The notes under the pieces are model-generated. The model worked only from the letters and a program-made list of their open reading frames with translations. It ran no database searches and was not told where the DNA came from. From NCBI GenBank assembly GCA_964566055.1, contig CAZMHI010000003.1, positions 57,287-121,286 on the forward strand: DNA of 64,000 nucleotides, written 5' to 3'. Origin of the DNA: TMED23 sp964566055 (lineage in GTDB: Bacteria; Pseudomonadota; Alphaproteobacteria; Rhodospirillales; UBA2165). Positions 17,680 through 26,737 of the stretch are shown here, in pieces. Position 1 is the stretch's first letter. Each line of letters starts with the position of its first letter. The position numbers and the translations under genes are program-made.

Positions 17680-17708
17680 AATATACGATGCCGATATCGG
17701 TACAGCAA
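17680..17708 (-). promoter_or_regulatory. Sigma-70-type promoter of tRNA-Pro
   Basis: On the minus strand TTGCTG (17708-17703) and TATATT (17685-17680) are separated by exactly 17 bases, and the -10 box ends 15 bases before the mature tRNA, giving a short 5' leader. The position, spacing and sequence all fit. Confidence 0.62.
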
Positions 17709-17730
17709 TCGTTTGCTGATTATTTGAAAA

Positions 17731-18147
17731 TTATGCCAGCAGTTTCTTAATATCTTCGAGATCGGTGAGGACGGCTTTCAATTCATCAGCTTTGTTGGCT
17801 GGTAGTGAAGCCGTTTCAGCGCCCGATATTTCTGCGCCGGCTTCCTCAATTTTACCGCCGGTTTCTTTGAGCAGTTTTTGCACCCCTTTGATGGTGTAGC
17901 CGTCATTATAAAGCAGCCCTCGAATGCGCCGCAGCATAACCAAATCTTCCGGCCGGTAGTAACGCCGTCCACCGCCCCGTTTCATAGGCTTTATCTGCGG
18001 AAATTTGCTTTCCCAAAACCGTAAGACATGTTGCGGCAGGTCGAGTTCTTTAGAAACCTCGCTAATGGTGCGAAAGGCGGTCGCGGATTTACCGCTGCGC
18101 CGTCGGCTGGTTTCTCCGGACGGCTGTTGTTCCGTCGCCAGGGCCAT
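17731..18147 (-). CDS. MerR-family transcriptional regulator
   Basis: A 138-residue regulator. Residues 24-95 form the MerR winged helix-turn-helix (FRTISEVSKELDLPQHVLRFWE, then RRYYRPEDLVMLRRIRGLLY, GYTIKGVQKLL). The C-terminal part is a short coiled coil with no cysteine or drug-binding domain, so the inducer is unknown. It starts two bases after the ihfA stop. The fabH-ihfA-merR order is widely conserved in alphaproteobacteria, which suggests a housekeeping role rather than metal or drug response. Confidence 0.92.
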   Translation of the reverse strand: MALATEQQPSGETSRRRSGKSATAFRTISEVSKELDLPQHVLRFWESKFPQIKPMKRGGGRRYYRPEDLVMLRRIRGLLYNDGYTIKGVQKLLKETGGKIEEAGAEISGAETASLPANKADELKAVLTDLEDIKKLLA

Positions 18148-18149
18148 AA

Positions 18150-18491
18150 TTATTCAAATTCACTTGAGCCAAAAGTTGGCGGGCTGGGTTGCTCGACCGG
18201 GAGGCCGCTGATTTTGCTTTTTAAAACTTGTGAGGGTCGGAAGACCAGTACTTTGCGCGGTAAAATTGGAACTTCTTCGCCCGTTTTGGGGTTACGCCCA
18301 ATCCGTTGACCTTTGCTCCGGACCGAAAAACTGCCAAAGGAGGAAATCTTGACGGATTCGCCACCGGCTAAAGTATTGGAAATTTTATTAAGTACCGATT
18401 CCAGCAGGTCTGCTGATTCATTACGTGATAAACCAACTTCCTGATATACAGCTTCACTTAATTGAGATCGGGTAATTGTCTCTCCGGACAT
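18150..18491 (-). CDS. ihfA: Integration host factor alpha subunit
   Basis: A 113-residue DNA-bending protein of the HU/IHF family, which works as a heterodimer with IhfB. The DNA-binding arm signature GRNPKTGEEVPILPRKVLVFRP is present (residues 65-85), and the N-terminal helix ITRSQLSEAVYQEVGLSR is IhfA-like. The C-terminal tail is slightly longer than in E. coli. It is 125 bases downstream of fabH, a gap that could hold an own promoter, and is followed closely by merR. Confidence 0.94.
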   Translation of the reverse strand: MSGETITRSQLSEAVYQEVGLSRNESADLLESVLNKISNTLAGGESVKISSFGSFSVRSKGQRIGRNPKTGEEVPILPRKVLVFRPSQVLKSKISGLPVEQPSPPTFGSSEFE

Positions 18492-18616
18492 CGGCTTCCA
18501 TCCCCTTATTCATTTCGGATTTGATCTCAAGCTTACGTCAGAAAGTTTTCTAAATCAATGGGATGGAGCGTGTTTTTAACATGTAATTGATTAAAAAATT
18601 GCCATTCTTTAGTGAT

Positions 18617-19594
18617 TTACCAGCGAACGAGAGCTGAACCCCAGGTCAACCCACCACCCATCGCTTCCATCAGCAAAAGGTCGCCGCGTTTGATCAATCC
18701 TTCACGCACGCCATGATCCAAGGCCAGTGGGATTGACGCCGCTGATGTATTAGCGTGATCCTCGACAGTCAAAATAACTTTATCCATCGGCATTTTTAAT
18801 TTCTTGGCGGTGCTGTCTATGATGCGTTTATTCGCCTGATGCGGAACTAGCCAATCAATGTCACTGTCCTGCAGACCATTGGCGTCGAGAGCTTCCTTAA
18901 CGACCGCAGCAAGGTTTGTAACGGCATGGCGAAACACTTCTTTGCCCGCCATAGTGACATAGCCAGATGATTGGGTTGTTGACGGACCACCGTCGCAATA
19001 AAGCAATTCCTCAAGATTACCATCTGAGTGAATATGGGTCGAAAGGATGCCGGCTTCGTCGGTAGATTGCTCTTCGACTTCCACAGCTTTGACGACAACC
19101 GCACCTGCTCCATCACCAAACAACACGCAGGTTGTGCGATCTTCCCAATTTAGCAAGCGGGAAAATGTTTCTGCACCGACGACTAAGGCTGTTTTAGCCT
19201 GACCAGCCCGGACCATGCTATCGACGACAGATAAAGCGTAGACAAAGCCCGAGCAGACCGCCTGTACATCGAAAGCGGCGCCTGAACGACAACCTAAATG
19301 TTTTTGCAATCTTACTGCTGTCGCCGGAAAAGTCCTGTCCGGTGTGGTTGTGCCGACGACGATTAAATCGACTTCAGCACCATCAATACCAGCGTGCTCT
19401 AAAGCACGCTCGGCTGCTTTTAAGGCGAGATCAGAAGTGTATTCATCATCATTAGCAAAATGGCGTTGTTTGATACCAGTGCGCGCGACGATCCACTCAT
19501 CAGAGGTATTTACTTTTTTGGCTAAATCATCATTGGTGACGACATTTTGCGGCAAGTAAGAGCCGCAACCGGCTAATTGGGAAATTATTTTCAT
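18617..19594 (-). CDS. fabH: 3-oxoacyl-ACP synthase III (FabH)
   Basis: A 325-residue condensing enzyme that starts fatty acid synthesis by joining acetyl-CoA with malonyl-ACP. The catalytic triad is visible as Cys114 (QAVCSGF), His252 (PHQANKRI) and Asn282 (DHANTSAAS). The end GGGLTWGSALVRW is the classic FabH C-terminus. The ATG follows the plsX stop directly (TAAATG), so the two are co-translated. Confidence 0.97.
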   Translation of the reverse strand: MKIISQLAGCGSYLPQNVVTNDDLAKKVNTSDEWIVARTGIKQRHFANDDEYTSDLALKAAERALEHAGIDGAEVDLIVVGTTTPDRTFPATAVRLQKHLGCRSGAAFDVQAVCSGFVYALSVVDSMVRAGQAKTALVVGAETFSRLLNWEDRTTCVLFGDGAGAVVVKAVEVEEQSTDEAGILSTHIHSDGNLEELLYCDGGPSTTQSSGYVTMAGKEVFRHAVTNLAAVVKEALDANGLQDSDIDWLVPHQANKRIIDSTAKKLKMPMDKVILTVEDHANTSAASIPLALDHGVREGLIKRGDLLLMEAMGGGLTWGSALVRW

Positions 19595-20677
19595 TTATGC
19601 TGTGGCCGATTGTGGTTCCGAATTATTTGAATTGTCAGAATTTTCTGGAGTTTCTGGATTATCAGCAATGAGGCGGCCAAGATCCTCCTTGATCACCGCA
19701 TTGAAATCCCGTCTCACCAGTTTTGCCCCGATCTCAATTGCATGGGCAAAACCCAAAGCATCAGTACCGCCGTGGCTTTTAACGCAGACGCCATTTAGAC
19801 CGACAAGCATGGCTCCGTTATAGCGCCGGGGATCAAAATGCGCACGAAATCTTTCTAGTGCCGGTCGGGCTATTACTGCTCCAAGCTTCGAAATAAAATT
19901 AGCGGTTAAAAATTTCTTCAAATAGAAGGTAAACATTTTCGCCGTACCTTCGGCGGTTTTCAACGCAATATTGCCGGTAAAGCCATCAGTAACGATAACA
20001 TCGACCGTACCTTTCCCAATATCGTCGCCTTCGACAAAGCCATAGAATTTAATAGGCAAATTTGAATCTTGAAGGATAGCTGCGGCTTTTTTGACCGAAT
20101 CGTTCCCTTTTAAGCCCTCTGTGCCGACGTTGAGTAGACCGATAGACGGTTGCTCTATATCTAATTCGTTACGGGCAAAAACCTCTCCCATAACGGCGAA
20201 TTGAACCAGATTGTCGGCATCGCATTCGATGTTTGCACCAAGATCAAGCATGACGCAATCGCCACTCTGGGTCGGGAAACTGGTGACAATCGCCGGCCGG
20301 CTAATCCCGGGTATCATTCTCAGAACAACGGTCGCCATCGCCATCAAGGCGCCGGTATTACCCGCTGAAACAACAGCCGATGCTTCATCATTTTTAACGG
20401 CATCTATGGCCAGCCGCATACTCGATTTCTTACCAGAACGAAGCGCAGCAGTTGGCTTGTCATCCATGGTTACGACATCAGTGGTATGGCGGATTTCAAC
20501 CGCAGCCTTGGCCTTGGGGTGATTATCCAATAACGGTTTTAGCTGGTTTTCATCGCCGAACAACAGACACCTTAAATCAGGCGCCCGTGAGCAAGCGATA
20601 TCAATCCCGCCAATGATCATGCCGGGAGCGTTGTCACCACCCATACCGTCTATTGCTACAGTAATCACGTCAGTCAA
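19595..20677 (-). CDS. plsX: Phosphate acyltransferase PlsX
   Basis: A 360-residue peripheral membrane enzyme that turns acyl-ACP into acyl-phosphate for phospholipid synthesis. Conserved parts are VAIDGMGGDNAP at the N-terminus, SAGNTGALMA near 103-112, GLLNVGTEGLKGN and DGFTGNIALKTAEG. The start is a TTG at 20677-20675 with AAGGAG eight bases before it; no ATG lies nearby. The C-terminal tail after residue 340 is Asn/Ser-rich and probably disordered. It lies between rpmF and fabH, the standard order. Confidence 0.96.
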   Translation of the reverse strand: MTDVITVAIDGMGGDNAPGMIIGGIDIACSRAPDLRCLLFGDENQLKPLLDNHPKAKAAVEIRHTTDVVTMDDKPTAALRSGKKSSMRLAIDAVKNDEASAVVSAGNTGALMAMATVVLRMIPGISRPAIVTSFPTQSGDCVMLDLGANIECDADNLVQFAVMGEVFARNELDIEQPSIGLLNVGTEGLKGNDSVKKAAAILQDSNLPIKFYGFVEGDDIGKGTVDVIVTDGFTGNIALKTAEGTAKMFTFYLKKFLTANFISKLGAVIARPALERFRAHFDPRRYNGAMLVGLNGVCVKSHGGTDALGFAHAIEIGAKLVRRDFNAVIKEDLGRLIADNPETPENSDNSNNSEPQSATA

Positions 20678-20743
20678 CGGCAGTGCTCCTTGAGCTAGCT
20701 CAATAATCTAATTGTGCGCTGATTTGCTGACAAATGAAATAGT

Positions 20744-20929
20744 TTATGCGAGGGAATCGATTTCGACTACTTCGCGGCCATCATAGTGACCACAGGAACC
20801 ACATACATGATGTGGGCGCTTAATTTCGCCGCAATTTGAGCATTCGGTCTGCGCTGCTGCACTAAGCGAATCATGCGACCGGCGCTGATTTCGGCGGGAT
20901 TTCGATATTTTCTTCTTGGGAACAGCCAT
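20744..20929 (-). CDS. rpmF: Ribosomal protein bL32
   Basis: A 61-residue basic ribosomal protein of the large subunit. It begins MAVPKKKISKSRRNQRRSHD and has a zinc ribbon with CSNCG (Cys31, Cys34) and CGSCG (Cys44, Cys47), so this is the zinc-binding form. It sits between yceD and plsX as in most proteobacteria. Confidence 0.97.
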   Translation of the reverse strand: MAVPKKKISKSRRNQRRSHDSLSAAAQTECSNCGEIKRPHHVCGSCGHYDGREVVEIDSLA

Positions 20930-21065
20930 AGCTATTACTCTCTAATACAAACTAGTTTATTCGGAAGTTTCCATCGCGGTGGAACGCTACATAAATCAAT
21001 TTAAATCCTTCGGCAAGCCGAATGAACGGTCCTATTTATTCCCACGATTGAATTCTGGCACTCGT

Positions 21066-21641
21066 TTACTTGAGTTTCTTTAAAACTGCAAACGGATTAT
21101 TGCTTTCTCCTGAGTCTAATTTGTCTCCCGCAGCCTGTTTTAATTCTTCAAAGTCAGCATTGGGAGAGCGCGGAAAAGGTTCAAGTTCTAAGCCAAATTG
21201 TTCCGTCAACATAGCCCCCACATCAAACATGCCATCTACGATGCTTTCCGGCGGGTCCTCAGTAGCAGAATCAAAATCAATGATTTCAATATCTTCTGGA
21301 GCAACGTCCGCCGAGTAGACGCAATTATACGCCCCTGTTATTGCCCCTGGCACCGGTTCAAGCGTAACAACGCAGCGCTGAGTAACCTGGGCCGAAAAGC
21401 TGGCTTTTAGATACACTTCGGCTTTGTTCACCGAAATCGTAAAGCTGAGGTGAGCGGTAAAATATTCAAGCTCAATCAAATCAAATCGCTTCGCCAAGGC
21501 TTGGCGTTCACGGTCAGACGCCTCGATGACCAAGTCGAGGTGATCACCTTTGATTTCATCGATCTTAATTTGGCGAGATATCTCCGGGGTAATCTCTGGT
21601 CCACTTTCGGTGGAGATATCTCGTTCGTTTTCTTTCGACAC
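21066..21641 (-). CDS. yceD: YceD/DUF177 protein, 23S rRNA accumulation factor
   Basis: A 191-residue member of the DUF177 family, required for normal 23S rRNA levels in E. coli and plants. The family core is the TQRCVVTLEPVPG segment (about residues 85-98), and the acidic stretch that follows is also typical; the second usual cysteine is not evident. It begins at GTG 21641 with GAAGGA upstream. It lies between the bc1 chaperone gene and rpmF, the common alphaproteobacterial order. Confidence 0.86.
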   Translation of the reverse strand: MSKENERDISTESGPEITPEISRQIKIDEIKGDHLDLVIEASDRERQALAKRFDLIELEYFTAHLSFTISVNKAEVYLKASFSAQVTQRCVVTLEPVPGAITGAYNCVYSADVAPEDIEIIDFDSATEDPPESIVDGMFDVGAMLTEQFGLELEPFPRSPNADFEELKQAAGDKLDSGESNNPFAVLKKLK

Positions 21642-21653
21642 TAAAAATCCTTC

Positions 21654-22196
21654 TCATTGCCCAGGTGCGGAACTAAAAGATATTGAGCCCTTTTTTAATT
21701 GCTCAATATCCCAGTTACTTGATAACTGAATTTCTTGTAAAACATAATCCGCAATAATTTGGACCTGCTCATCCGCCGGTTCTTGATCGTGATACAGATT
21801 TCGTTTTAATGAATCTGCCAGAGTTGCGCCCTCTATTTCCGCAATGCCATCGTCATAGGCTTTGATTCGGCCATAAAAAGATTTCGCCAGGGCTTTAATT
21901 TTTTTACCTACACTCAAATCACCAACACCCATTTCGCGGATATTTTTGTCCATATCAGCAAACATAATATCGAATAAATCTTGTGAGAGTTGGCTGCCTT
22001 CTTCACCAATATCCTTTAAGCGGCGCATGACAATATAGGCATGCAGTGAAATGAGATCAAAACGGCCATTGACCGTATCGGCCACGCCGTGGATGGTATA
22101 GAATTCCACATTACGCGCCTGAGCTACAATTTGACCATAGAGTCGGTAAACTCCATCGTCGAATTTTTTGAAACCCAGAAAAGCCAGTATTCCCAT
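21654..22196 (-). CDS. Ubiquinol-cytochrome c chaperone (CBP3/UQCC1 family)
   Basis: About 180 residues. The family signature covers YTIHGVADTVNGRFDLISLHAYIVMRRL (about 30-57) and the FDIMFADMDKNIREMGVGDLSVGKKIKALAKSFYGRIKAYD region. Mitochondrial CBP3 assists cytochrome b synthesis for the bc1 complex, and a similar role is inferred here. I choose ATG 22196, which follows GAGGTGAT at a proper distance; a GTG three codons upstream is possible. It is divergent from bamE and followed by yceD after 12 bases. Confidence 0.87.
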   Translation of the reverse strand: MGILAFLGFKKFDDGVYRLYGQIVAQARNVEFYTIHGVADTVNGRFDLISLHAYIVMRRLKDIGEEGSQLSQDLFDIMFADMDKNIREMGVGDLSVGKKIKALAKSFYGRIKAYDDGIAEIEGATLADSLKRNLYHDQEPADEQVQIIADYVLQEIQLSSNWDIEQLKKGSISFSSAPGQ

Positions 22197-22271
22197 ACTT
22201 ATCACCTCAGAAGACAGTTGTTGACAGACTGCTCTGGAAAAGACATCACCTAGCTAAATTCAGATGCACTG

Positions 22272-22280
22272 TGTTATAAT
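22272..22280 (+). promoter_or_regulatory. Extended -10 promoter for bamE
   Basis: TGTTATAAT (22272-22280) fits the extended -10 consensus TGnTATAAT. No -35 box at proper spacing is evident. A transcript starting near 22287 would leave only nine bases before the ATG at 22296, which supports the later start at 22338. Confidence 0.45.
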
Positions 22281-22337
22281 ACTGCATAATATTAAATGCT
22301 TTCATTTAAAGCGCTAATTGAGAGAAAATTGTCAGTA

Positions 22338-22820
22338 ATGCAAACAAATATTTTCAATAAAAGAAAATTAATCCACCTGGCTGTAGCCGGTGTGGCGGTC
22401 CTGGCCGTCAGCGCTTGCGCGCCCCGCATTGCCACCCGAGGAAATCTGCCTGATCCGGATTTATTGGCAAATATAGAAGTGGGTCAGGTTAATAAACGGG
22501 GTGTCGTTGATCTTATTGGTTCACCTTCAAGCGTCGCTCCATTTCAAGGCGAGAGCTGGTATTACATCAGTGAGCGGACCGAGACACGGGCTTTTTTTGA
22601 ACCTGATGTCATAGAACGAAAGGTCGTTATTATCCGCTTTGATAAAAAAGGTGTGGTCAGCGAAATCAAATCCCTTGGCCTTAAAGATGGTCATGATGTT
22701 GCGATGGTTGACCGGGTGACACCGACGGCAGGTAAGGAAATGACTATTTTACAACAATTATTTGGCAATATTGGCCGCTTTGAAAGCGATGTTGATCCGA
22801 CCGAAGGTATTGGCAAATAG
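22338..22820 (+). CDS. bamE: Outer membrane assembly lipoprotein BamE (SmpA/OmlA)
   Basis: I start at ATG 22338, giving 160 residues with a lipoprotein signal peptide ending at Cys27 (VLAVSAC). An ATG at 22296 is in frame but lies almost on the predicted transcription start. The BamE domain shows LLANIEVGQVNKRGVVDLIGSPSS (about 44-67) and WYYISERTE, then KVVIIRFDKKGVVSEI. BamE is part of the BAM complex that inserts outer membrane proteins. It is divergent from the bc1 chaperone gene and ends in a two-way terminator shared with hppA. Confidence 0.93.
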   Translation: MQTNIFNKRKLIHLAVAGVAVLAVSACAPRIATRGNLPDPDLLANIEVGQVNKRGVVDLIGSPSSVAPFQGESWYYISERTETRAFFEPDVIERKVVIIRFDKKGVVSEIKSLGLKDGHDVAMVDRVTPTAGKEMTILQQLFGNIGRFESDVDPTEGIGK

Positions 22821-22845
22821 CTGTTTGATCTAATTCAGTCGAAAA

Positions 22846-22877
22846 AAAAGCCCCGGAGGAGAACCTGCGGGGCTTTT
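22846..22877. terminator. Bidirectional intrinsic terminator (bamE / hppA)
   Basis: AAAAGCCCCG (22846-22855) pairs perfectly with CGGGGCTTTT (22868-22877) over ten bases around a 12-base loop, with A and T runs on both sides. It lies between convergent bamE and hppA and can serve both. Confidence 0.85.
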
Positions 22878-22896
22878 AAGTTACTTGAATTTTACG

Positions 22897-24993
22897 TTAT
22901 GCAGCAAGAATTGCCAGCAGCAAAATAGCTACAATATTCATAATTTTGATGAGTGGGTTAACAGCCGGCCCTGCCGTATCTTTGTACGGATCACCTACAG
23001 TATCACCCGTAACGGCAGCGTGGTGGGCTTCTGAGCCTTTACCACCGTGATTGCCGTCTTCGATGTATTTTTTGGCGTTATCCCAAGCACCGCCACCTGA
23101 GGTCATCGACAAAGCGACAAACAGGCCGGTAACGATCACCCCCATCAAAGAGGCGCCAAGCGCGGCAAATGCTGCAGCCTGACCGGCGATGGCATTAATC
23201 ACAAAGTAAATGACGAATGGTGCGGCAATCGGCAGGATAGACGGCAAAATCATTTCTTTGATAGCTGCTTTGGTCAGCAGATCAACGCATTTGCCATATT
23301 CTGGTTTTGCGGTGCCTTCCATGATACCCGGGATTTCCCTGAACTGACGGCGAACCTCTTCAACAATCGCGCCACCTGCCCGGCCTACGGCCATCATGCC
23401 CATGGAGCCGAACAAGAAAGGAATTAATCCACCGATGAACAAGCCGACCACGACAAATGGGTCGCTCAGCGAGAACGTCACTTTCAGGTTCGGGAACAGC
23501 AGGTTCAAGTCAGCCGTATATGCGGCAAACAAAACCAAGGCAGCCAAACCAGCTGAACCAATGGCATAGCCTTTGGTGACGGCTTTGGTCGTATTTCCGA
23601 CAGCATCCAGAGCATCGGTAGTTTTACGAACTTCTTCCGGCAGATCAGCCATTTCAGCGATGCCGCCGGCGTTATCGGTCACAGGGCCAAAAGCGTCAAG
23701 GGCAACAACCATGCCAGCCAAAGCCAGCATCGATGTTGCGGCAATGGCCAGGCCAAACAGACCAGCAGTCAAAAACGCCACAATAATACCGGCACAAATA
23801 ACGATAACCGGTAAAGCGGTCGCTTCCATCGATACAGCAATACCTTGAATGATGTTCGTGGCATGACCGGTTTCGGATGCAGCAGCAACACTTTTAACCG
23901 GACGATATTCAGTGCCGGTATAATATTCGGTGATCCAAACGATCAAAGCTGTTACGACCAAACCGACCAAAGCAGAAATAAACAGATCCATGCCTGTGAT
24001 AGAGAGGCCATTGGCGGAAAACTTACCGTCAAAGCCAAATTGCCAATTGATGACAACGGCAATAAGGATGGCGGAGATAATCGCACTGGCGAAAAAGCCT
24101 TTGTACAAGGCACCCATAATTGAATTGCTTGCGCCGAGTTTTACAAAAAACGTTGCGGCAACTGAACCAATGATGCAAACCGCACCAATTAATAATGGAA
24201 AAGTCATCATGGCTTCTTGAGCCGCACCCGTAAAGAATGCCGCTGCCAACAACATGGTCGCAACAACCGTTACAACGTAGGTTTCAAAAAGGTCGGCTGC
24301 CATGCCGGCACAGTCACCGACATTGTCGCCAACGTTATCTGCAATGACACCAGCGTTACGCGGATCATCTTCCGGGATACCGGCTTCAATTTTACCGACC
24401 AAATCTGAGCCAACATCAGCGCCTTTGGTAAAGATACCGCCGCCGAGACGAGCAAAAATTGAAATTAATGAGGCGCCGAAAGCGAGACCGACAAGAGCTT
24501 CCAACACATGACGCATACCGTCTTTTGTCGAAGTATCGATCATGCCTTTTAGAACCAGCCAGTAGCCGATAACTCCCAACAGAGCCAAACCAGCGACCAA
24601 CATGCCTGTGATAGCACCTGATTTGAAGGCAACTGAAAGTCCTTCAGCCAGACCGACCGACTGAGCTGCTTCAGCAGTTCTGACGTTAGCACGGACGGAG
24701 ACGTTCATGCCGATATAACCAGCAACGCCTGAGAGAATGGCGCCGATAAAAAAGCCAATAGCCACAGATCCGCCTAATAGCAGACCGAGAACGATGCCGA
24801 TAACAACACCGGCAATCGCAATCGCCGTATACTGACGATTGAGGTAGGCGCTGGCGCCTTCTTGGATAGCGGCCGCAATTTCTTGCATCCGTTCATTGCC
24901 AGCAGGTGCTGCCAAGACAGATTTAATTGCAATAATACCATATAATAGTGCGATGACGCCGCAACCGACGATCAACATTGAAACATTAGACAT
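22897..24993 (-). CDS. hppA: Membrane-bound proton-translocating pyrophosphatase, K+-independent
   Basis: A 698-residue protein with about 16 membrane helices that couples pyrophosphate hydrolysis to proton pumping. The catalytic loops DVGSDLVGKIEAGIPEDDPR and DNVGDNVGDCAGMAAD are intact, as is the third loop DNAGGIAEM. In GNTTKAVTKG the Lys, and Thr three residues on, are the markers of potassium-independent enzymes. It is preceded by a 179-base gap to the FliL-like gene, so it probably has its own promoter, and AAGGG precedes the ATG. Confidence 0.97.
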   Translation of the reverse strand: MSNVSMLIVGCGVIALLYGIIAIKSVLAAPAGNERMQEIAAAIQEGASAYLNRQYTAIAIAGVVIGIVLGLLLGGSVAIGFFIGAILSGVAGYIGMNVSVRANVRTAEAAQSVGLAEGLSVAFKSGAITGMLVAGLALLGVIGYWLVLKGMIDTSTKDGMRHVLEALVGLAFGASLISIFARLGGGIFTKGADVGSDLVGKIEAGIPEDDPRNAGVIADNVGDNVGDCAGMAADLFETYVVTVVATMLLAAAFFTGAAQEAMMTFPLLIGAVCIIGSVAATFFVKLGASNSIMGALYKGFFASAIISAILIAVVINWQFGFDGKFSANGLSITGMDLFISALVGLVVTALIVWITEYYTGTEYRPVKSVAAASETGHATNIIQGIAVSMEATALPVIVICAGIIVAFLTAGLFGLAIAATSMLALAGMVVALDAFGPVTDNAGGIAEMADLPEEVRKTTDALDAVGNTTKAVTKGYAIGSAGLAALVLFAAYTADLNLLFPNLKVTFSLSDPFVVVGLFIGGLIPFLFGSMGMMAVGRAGGAIVEEVRRQFREIPGIMEGTAKPEYGKCVDLLTKAAIKEMILPSILPIAAPFVIYFVINAIAGQAAAFAALGASLMGVIVTGLFVALSMTSGGGAWDNAKKYIEDGNHGGKGSEAHHAAVTGDTVGDPYKDTAGPAVNPLIKIMNIVAILLLAILAA

Positions 24994-25172
24994 GTCGTAT
25001 AACCCTTAGTTGGTTGTAACCGTGATATTTGGGAGAACACCCTGCCCTACACTTCCGTTTAAAGTGGGTGTGGAAATTTCGCCGGGAACATGCCAGAAGG
25101 CGCACCAGAAATCAACTGGAAAACCAACAGATAGATTCTTGGCATTTGCAGCCGATATTTCAGTGATTATTT

Positions 25173-25658
25173 TTAACGTAATTTCCGGTTCATCGCCGAC
25201 TGAACAAGAACACCATCAATTAGACCTTTGCCGATAGCACGTTCGCCAATTACAAAAAGACGGCGTTTGAGTGAGGCAATATCGAGGTCTTTTTGTTTCC
25301 GTAAAAGTCTTGGAATATAGGCGTGTAAATCTCGAATATAAGCATCTTTGAGCCGTGGCATTTGTTTGGTGATCTTTGATTGATTGCCCTTTCTGGTTTC
25401 AATCTGTATCTGCAGCTGAATGGTTGCAACAACCGTATCGCCTTTAAATATAGGTATTAATAGCGGCTCAAGATCGACATAGCGCGGTGGTTCGAGGGAT
25501 TTCTTACGGGCGATCTCTGCCGCAATCGCCGCTTTTTGCTCGGGCGTCAGTTCAACTTCTTTTTCAAACGGCCCAAGCTCCATTTGCTGCATAAGAGTAA
25601 CCGCGCCACCTGCCAGTAGAATAACCACAGCCAGAGCAATAATTAAAACTTTAGGCAT
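25173..25658 (-). CDS. FliL-like membrane-anchored protein
   Basis: A 161-residue protein with one N-terminal membrane helix (about residues 4-24) and a periplasmic domain. The segment PRYVDLEPLLIPI followed by VVATIQLQIQIE matches the FliL domain, and the C-terminal GLIDGVLVQ is also FliL-like. FliL supports the flagellar stator. Here the gene is next to thiL and hppA rather than in a flagellar operon, so it may be a FliL relative with another role. motAB are 16 kb away. Confidence 0.72.
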   Translation of the reverse strand: MPKVLIIALAVVILLAGGAVTLMQQMELGPFEKEVELTPEQKAAIAAEIARKKSLEPPRYVDLEPLLIPIFKGDTVVATIQLQIQIETRKGNQSKITKQMPRLKDAYIRDLHAYIPRLLRKQKDLDIASLKRRLFVIGERAIGKGLIDGVLVQSAMNRKLR

Positions 25659-25740
25659 TTGATTTTACCAACATTGAACGAAAGTCCACTATAACAAATG
25701 ATCCACTTCCTGTTTCTACCCTAATTTGGTTTCAGTAATA

Positions 25741-26733
25741 TTAAAAGTGGGTAAATCCTTTTTGAAGTGAAGCGTATTCTTGCCCTTTCGCGTCAATTAG
25801 ACGAATCTCTTTGGTCTGAGATACCTCACCAATCATGGTGAGAACGACCCCGCTCTTATCAGCTATGCTGGCCGCAATCCCTTCAAAACTAGGGTCTGCC
25901 GTGAATAGTAACTCATAGTCATCACCGCCGCCGAGGATTGAATCAAGGAGTTCGCGATTGTTTCCGAGGGCCTTTTTGGCGGCTTGAGACAGCGGAATAT
26001 CCGAAATTTGAATATCGGCGCCAACATCTGATGCTTCACAAATATGACCGAGATCAGCAACTAAACCGTCAGATACGTCGATCATAGCATGGGCATTATC
26101 GATAAGATTCGGTCCCAGCCTGGTACGGGGAACTGGCCGGTGATAGCGTTCGATCAAATATCCACATTCTTCGTCCGAGAGGCCGGTTAGTTTATTTTTG
26201 ACCGCCAAAAGGCCGAGTGCACCATCACCGATTATTCCGGATACCCAAATACCATCACCCACTTTTGCGCCATTGCGCCGCACGCCTTTACCTTTGTCGA
26301 TAAAGCCGAGTGCAGTTAGCGATAAAGTCAGCGGACCGGCGGTCGAGACTGTGTCGCCGCCAATCAAAGTTAGGCCAAACTCATTTTGATTCTCGGCGAG
26401 GCCGTCCGAAAACGCTTTAAACCAAGTTGAATCCTGGTCCGGAGGAACTGCCATCGATAGAGAATAATAGGCAGCCGCTGCACCCATTGAAGCTAAATCG
26501 GATAGACTAACGCGCAGAAGTTTGGCGGCAATATCTTGAGCTTGGTCAGTCGGGAAAAAATGAACGCCGGCCACCAATGCATCAGTGGTTACAACCAGAC
26601 TTTGACCGGAGGGAGGATCGATAATTGCCGCATCATCAGTGAGATCAAAAGCGCCGGGTTCGGTCTCACTTAAGGGAGCAAAGTATCTGCTAATGGTTTC
26701 AAATTCGCCGGGTCGCACTTTCTCTCTAGACAA
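25741..26733 (-). CDS. thiL: Thiamine-monophosphate kinase
   Basis: A 330-residue kinase making thiamine diphosphate, the last step of the pathway. It belongs to the AIR synthase-like fold: GEFETISRYF at the start, DDAAII with metal-binding aspartates, TTDALVAGVHF, SDLASMGA and DVSDGLVADLGH. The start is TTG 26733, four bases after the nusB stop and within reach of the GGAG in the nusB end. The open frame extends upstream into nusB in another frame, but that part is not ThiL-like. nusB-thiL is a standard pair. Confidence 0.93.
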   Translation of the reverse strand: MSREKVRPGEFETISRYFAPLSETEPGAFDLTDDAAIIDPPSGQSLVVTTDALVAGVHFFPTDQAQDIAAKLLRVSLSDLASMGAAAAYYSLSMAVPPDQDSTWFKAFSDGLAENQNEFGLTLIGGDTVSTAGPLTLSLTALGFIDKGKGVRRNGAKVGDGIWVSGIIGDGALGLLAVKNKLTGLSDEECGYLIERYHRPVPRTRLGPNLIDNAHAMIDVSDGLVADLGHICEASDVGADIQISDIPLSQAAKKALGNNRELLDSILGGGDDYELLFTADPSFEGIAASIADKSGVVLTMIGEVSQTKEIRLIDAKGQEYASLQKGFTHF

Positions 26734-26737
26734 CGAA

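Noticed and set aside
17448..17708. Upstream extension of the Sel1 lipoprotein reading frame
   Set aside because: It runs through tRNA-Pro and its terminator; the lipoprotein signal peptide begins at 17447.
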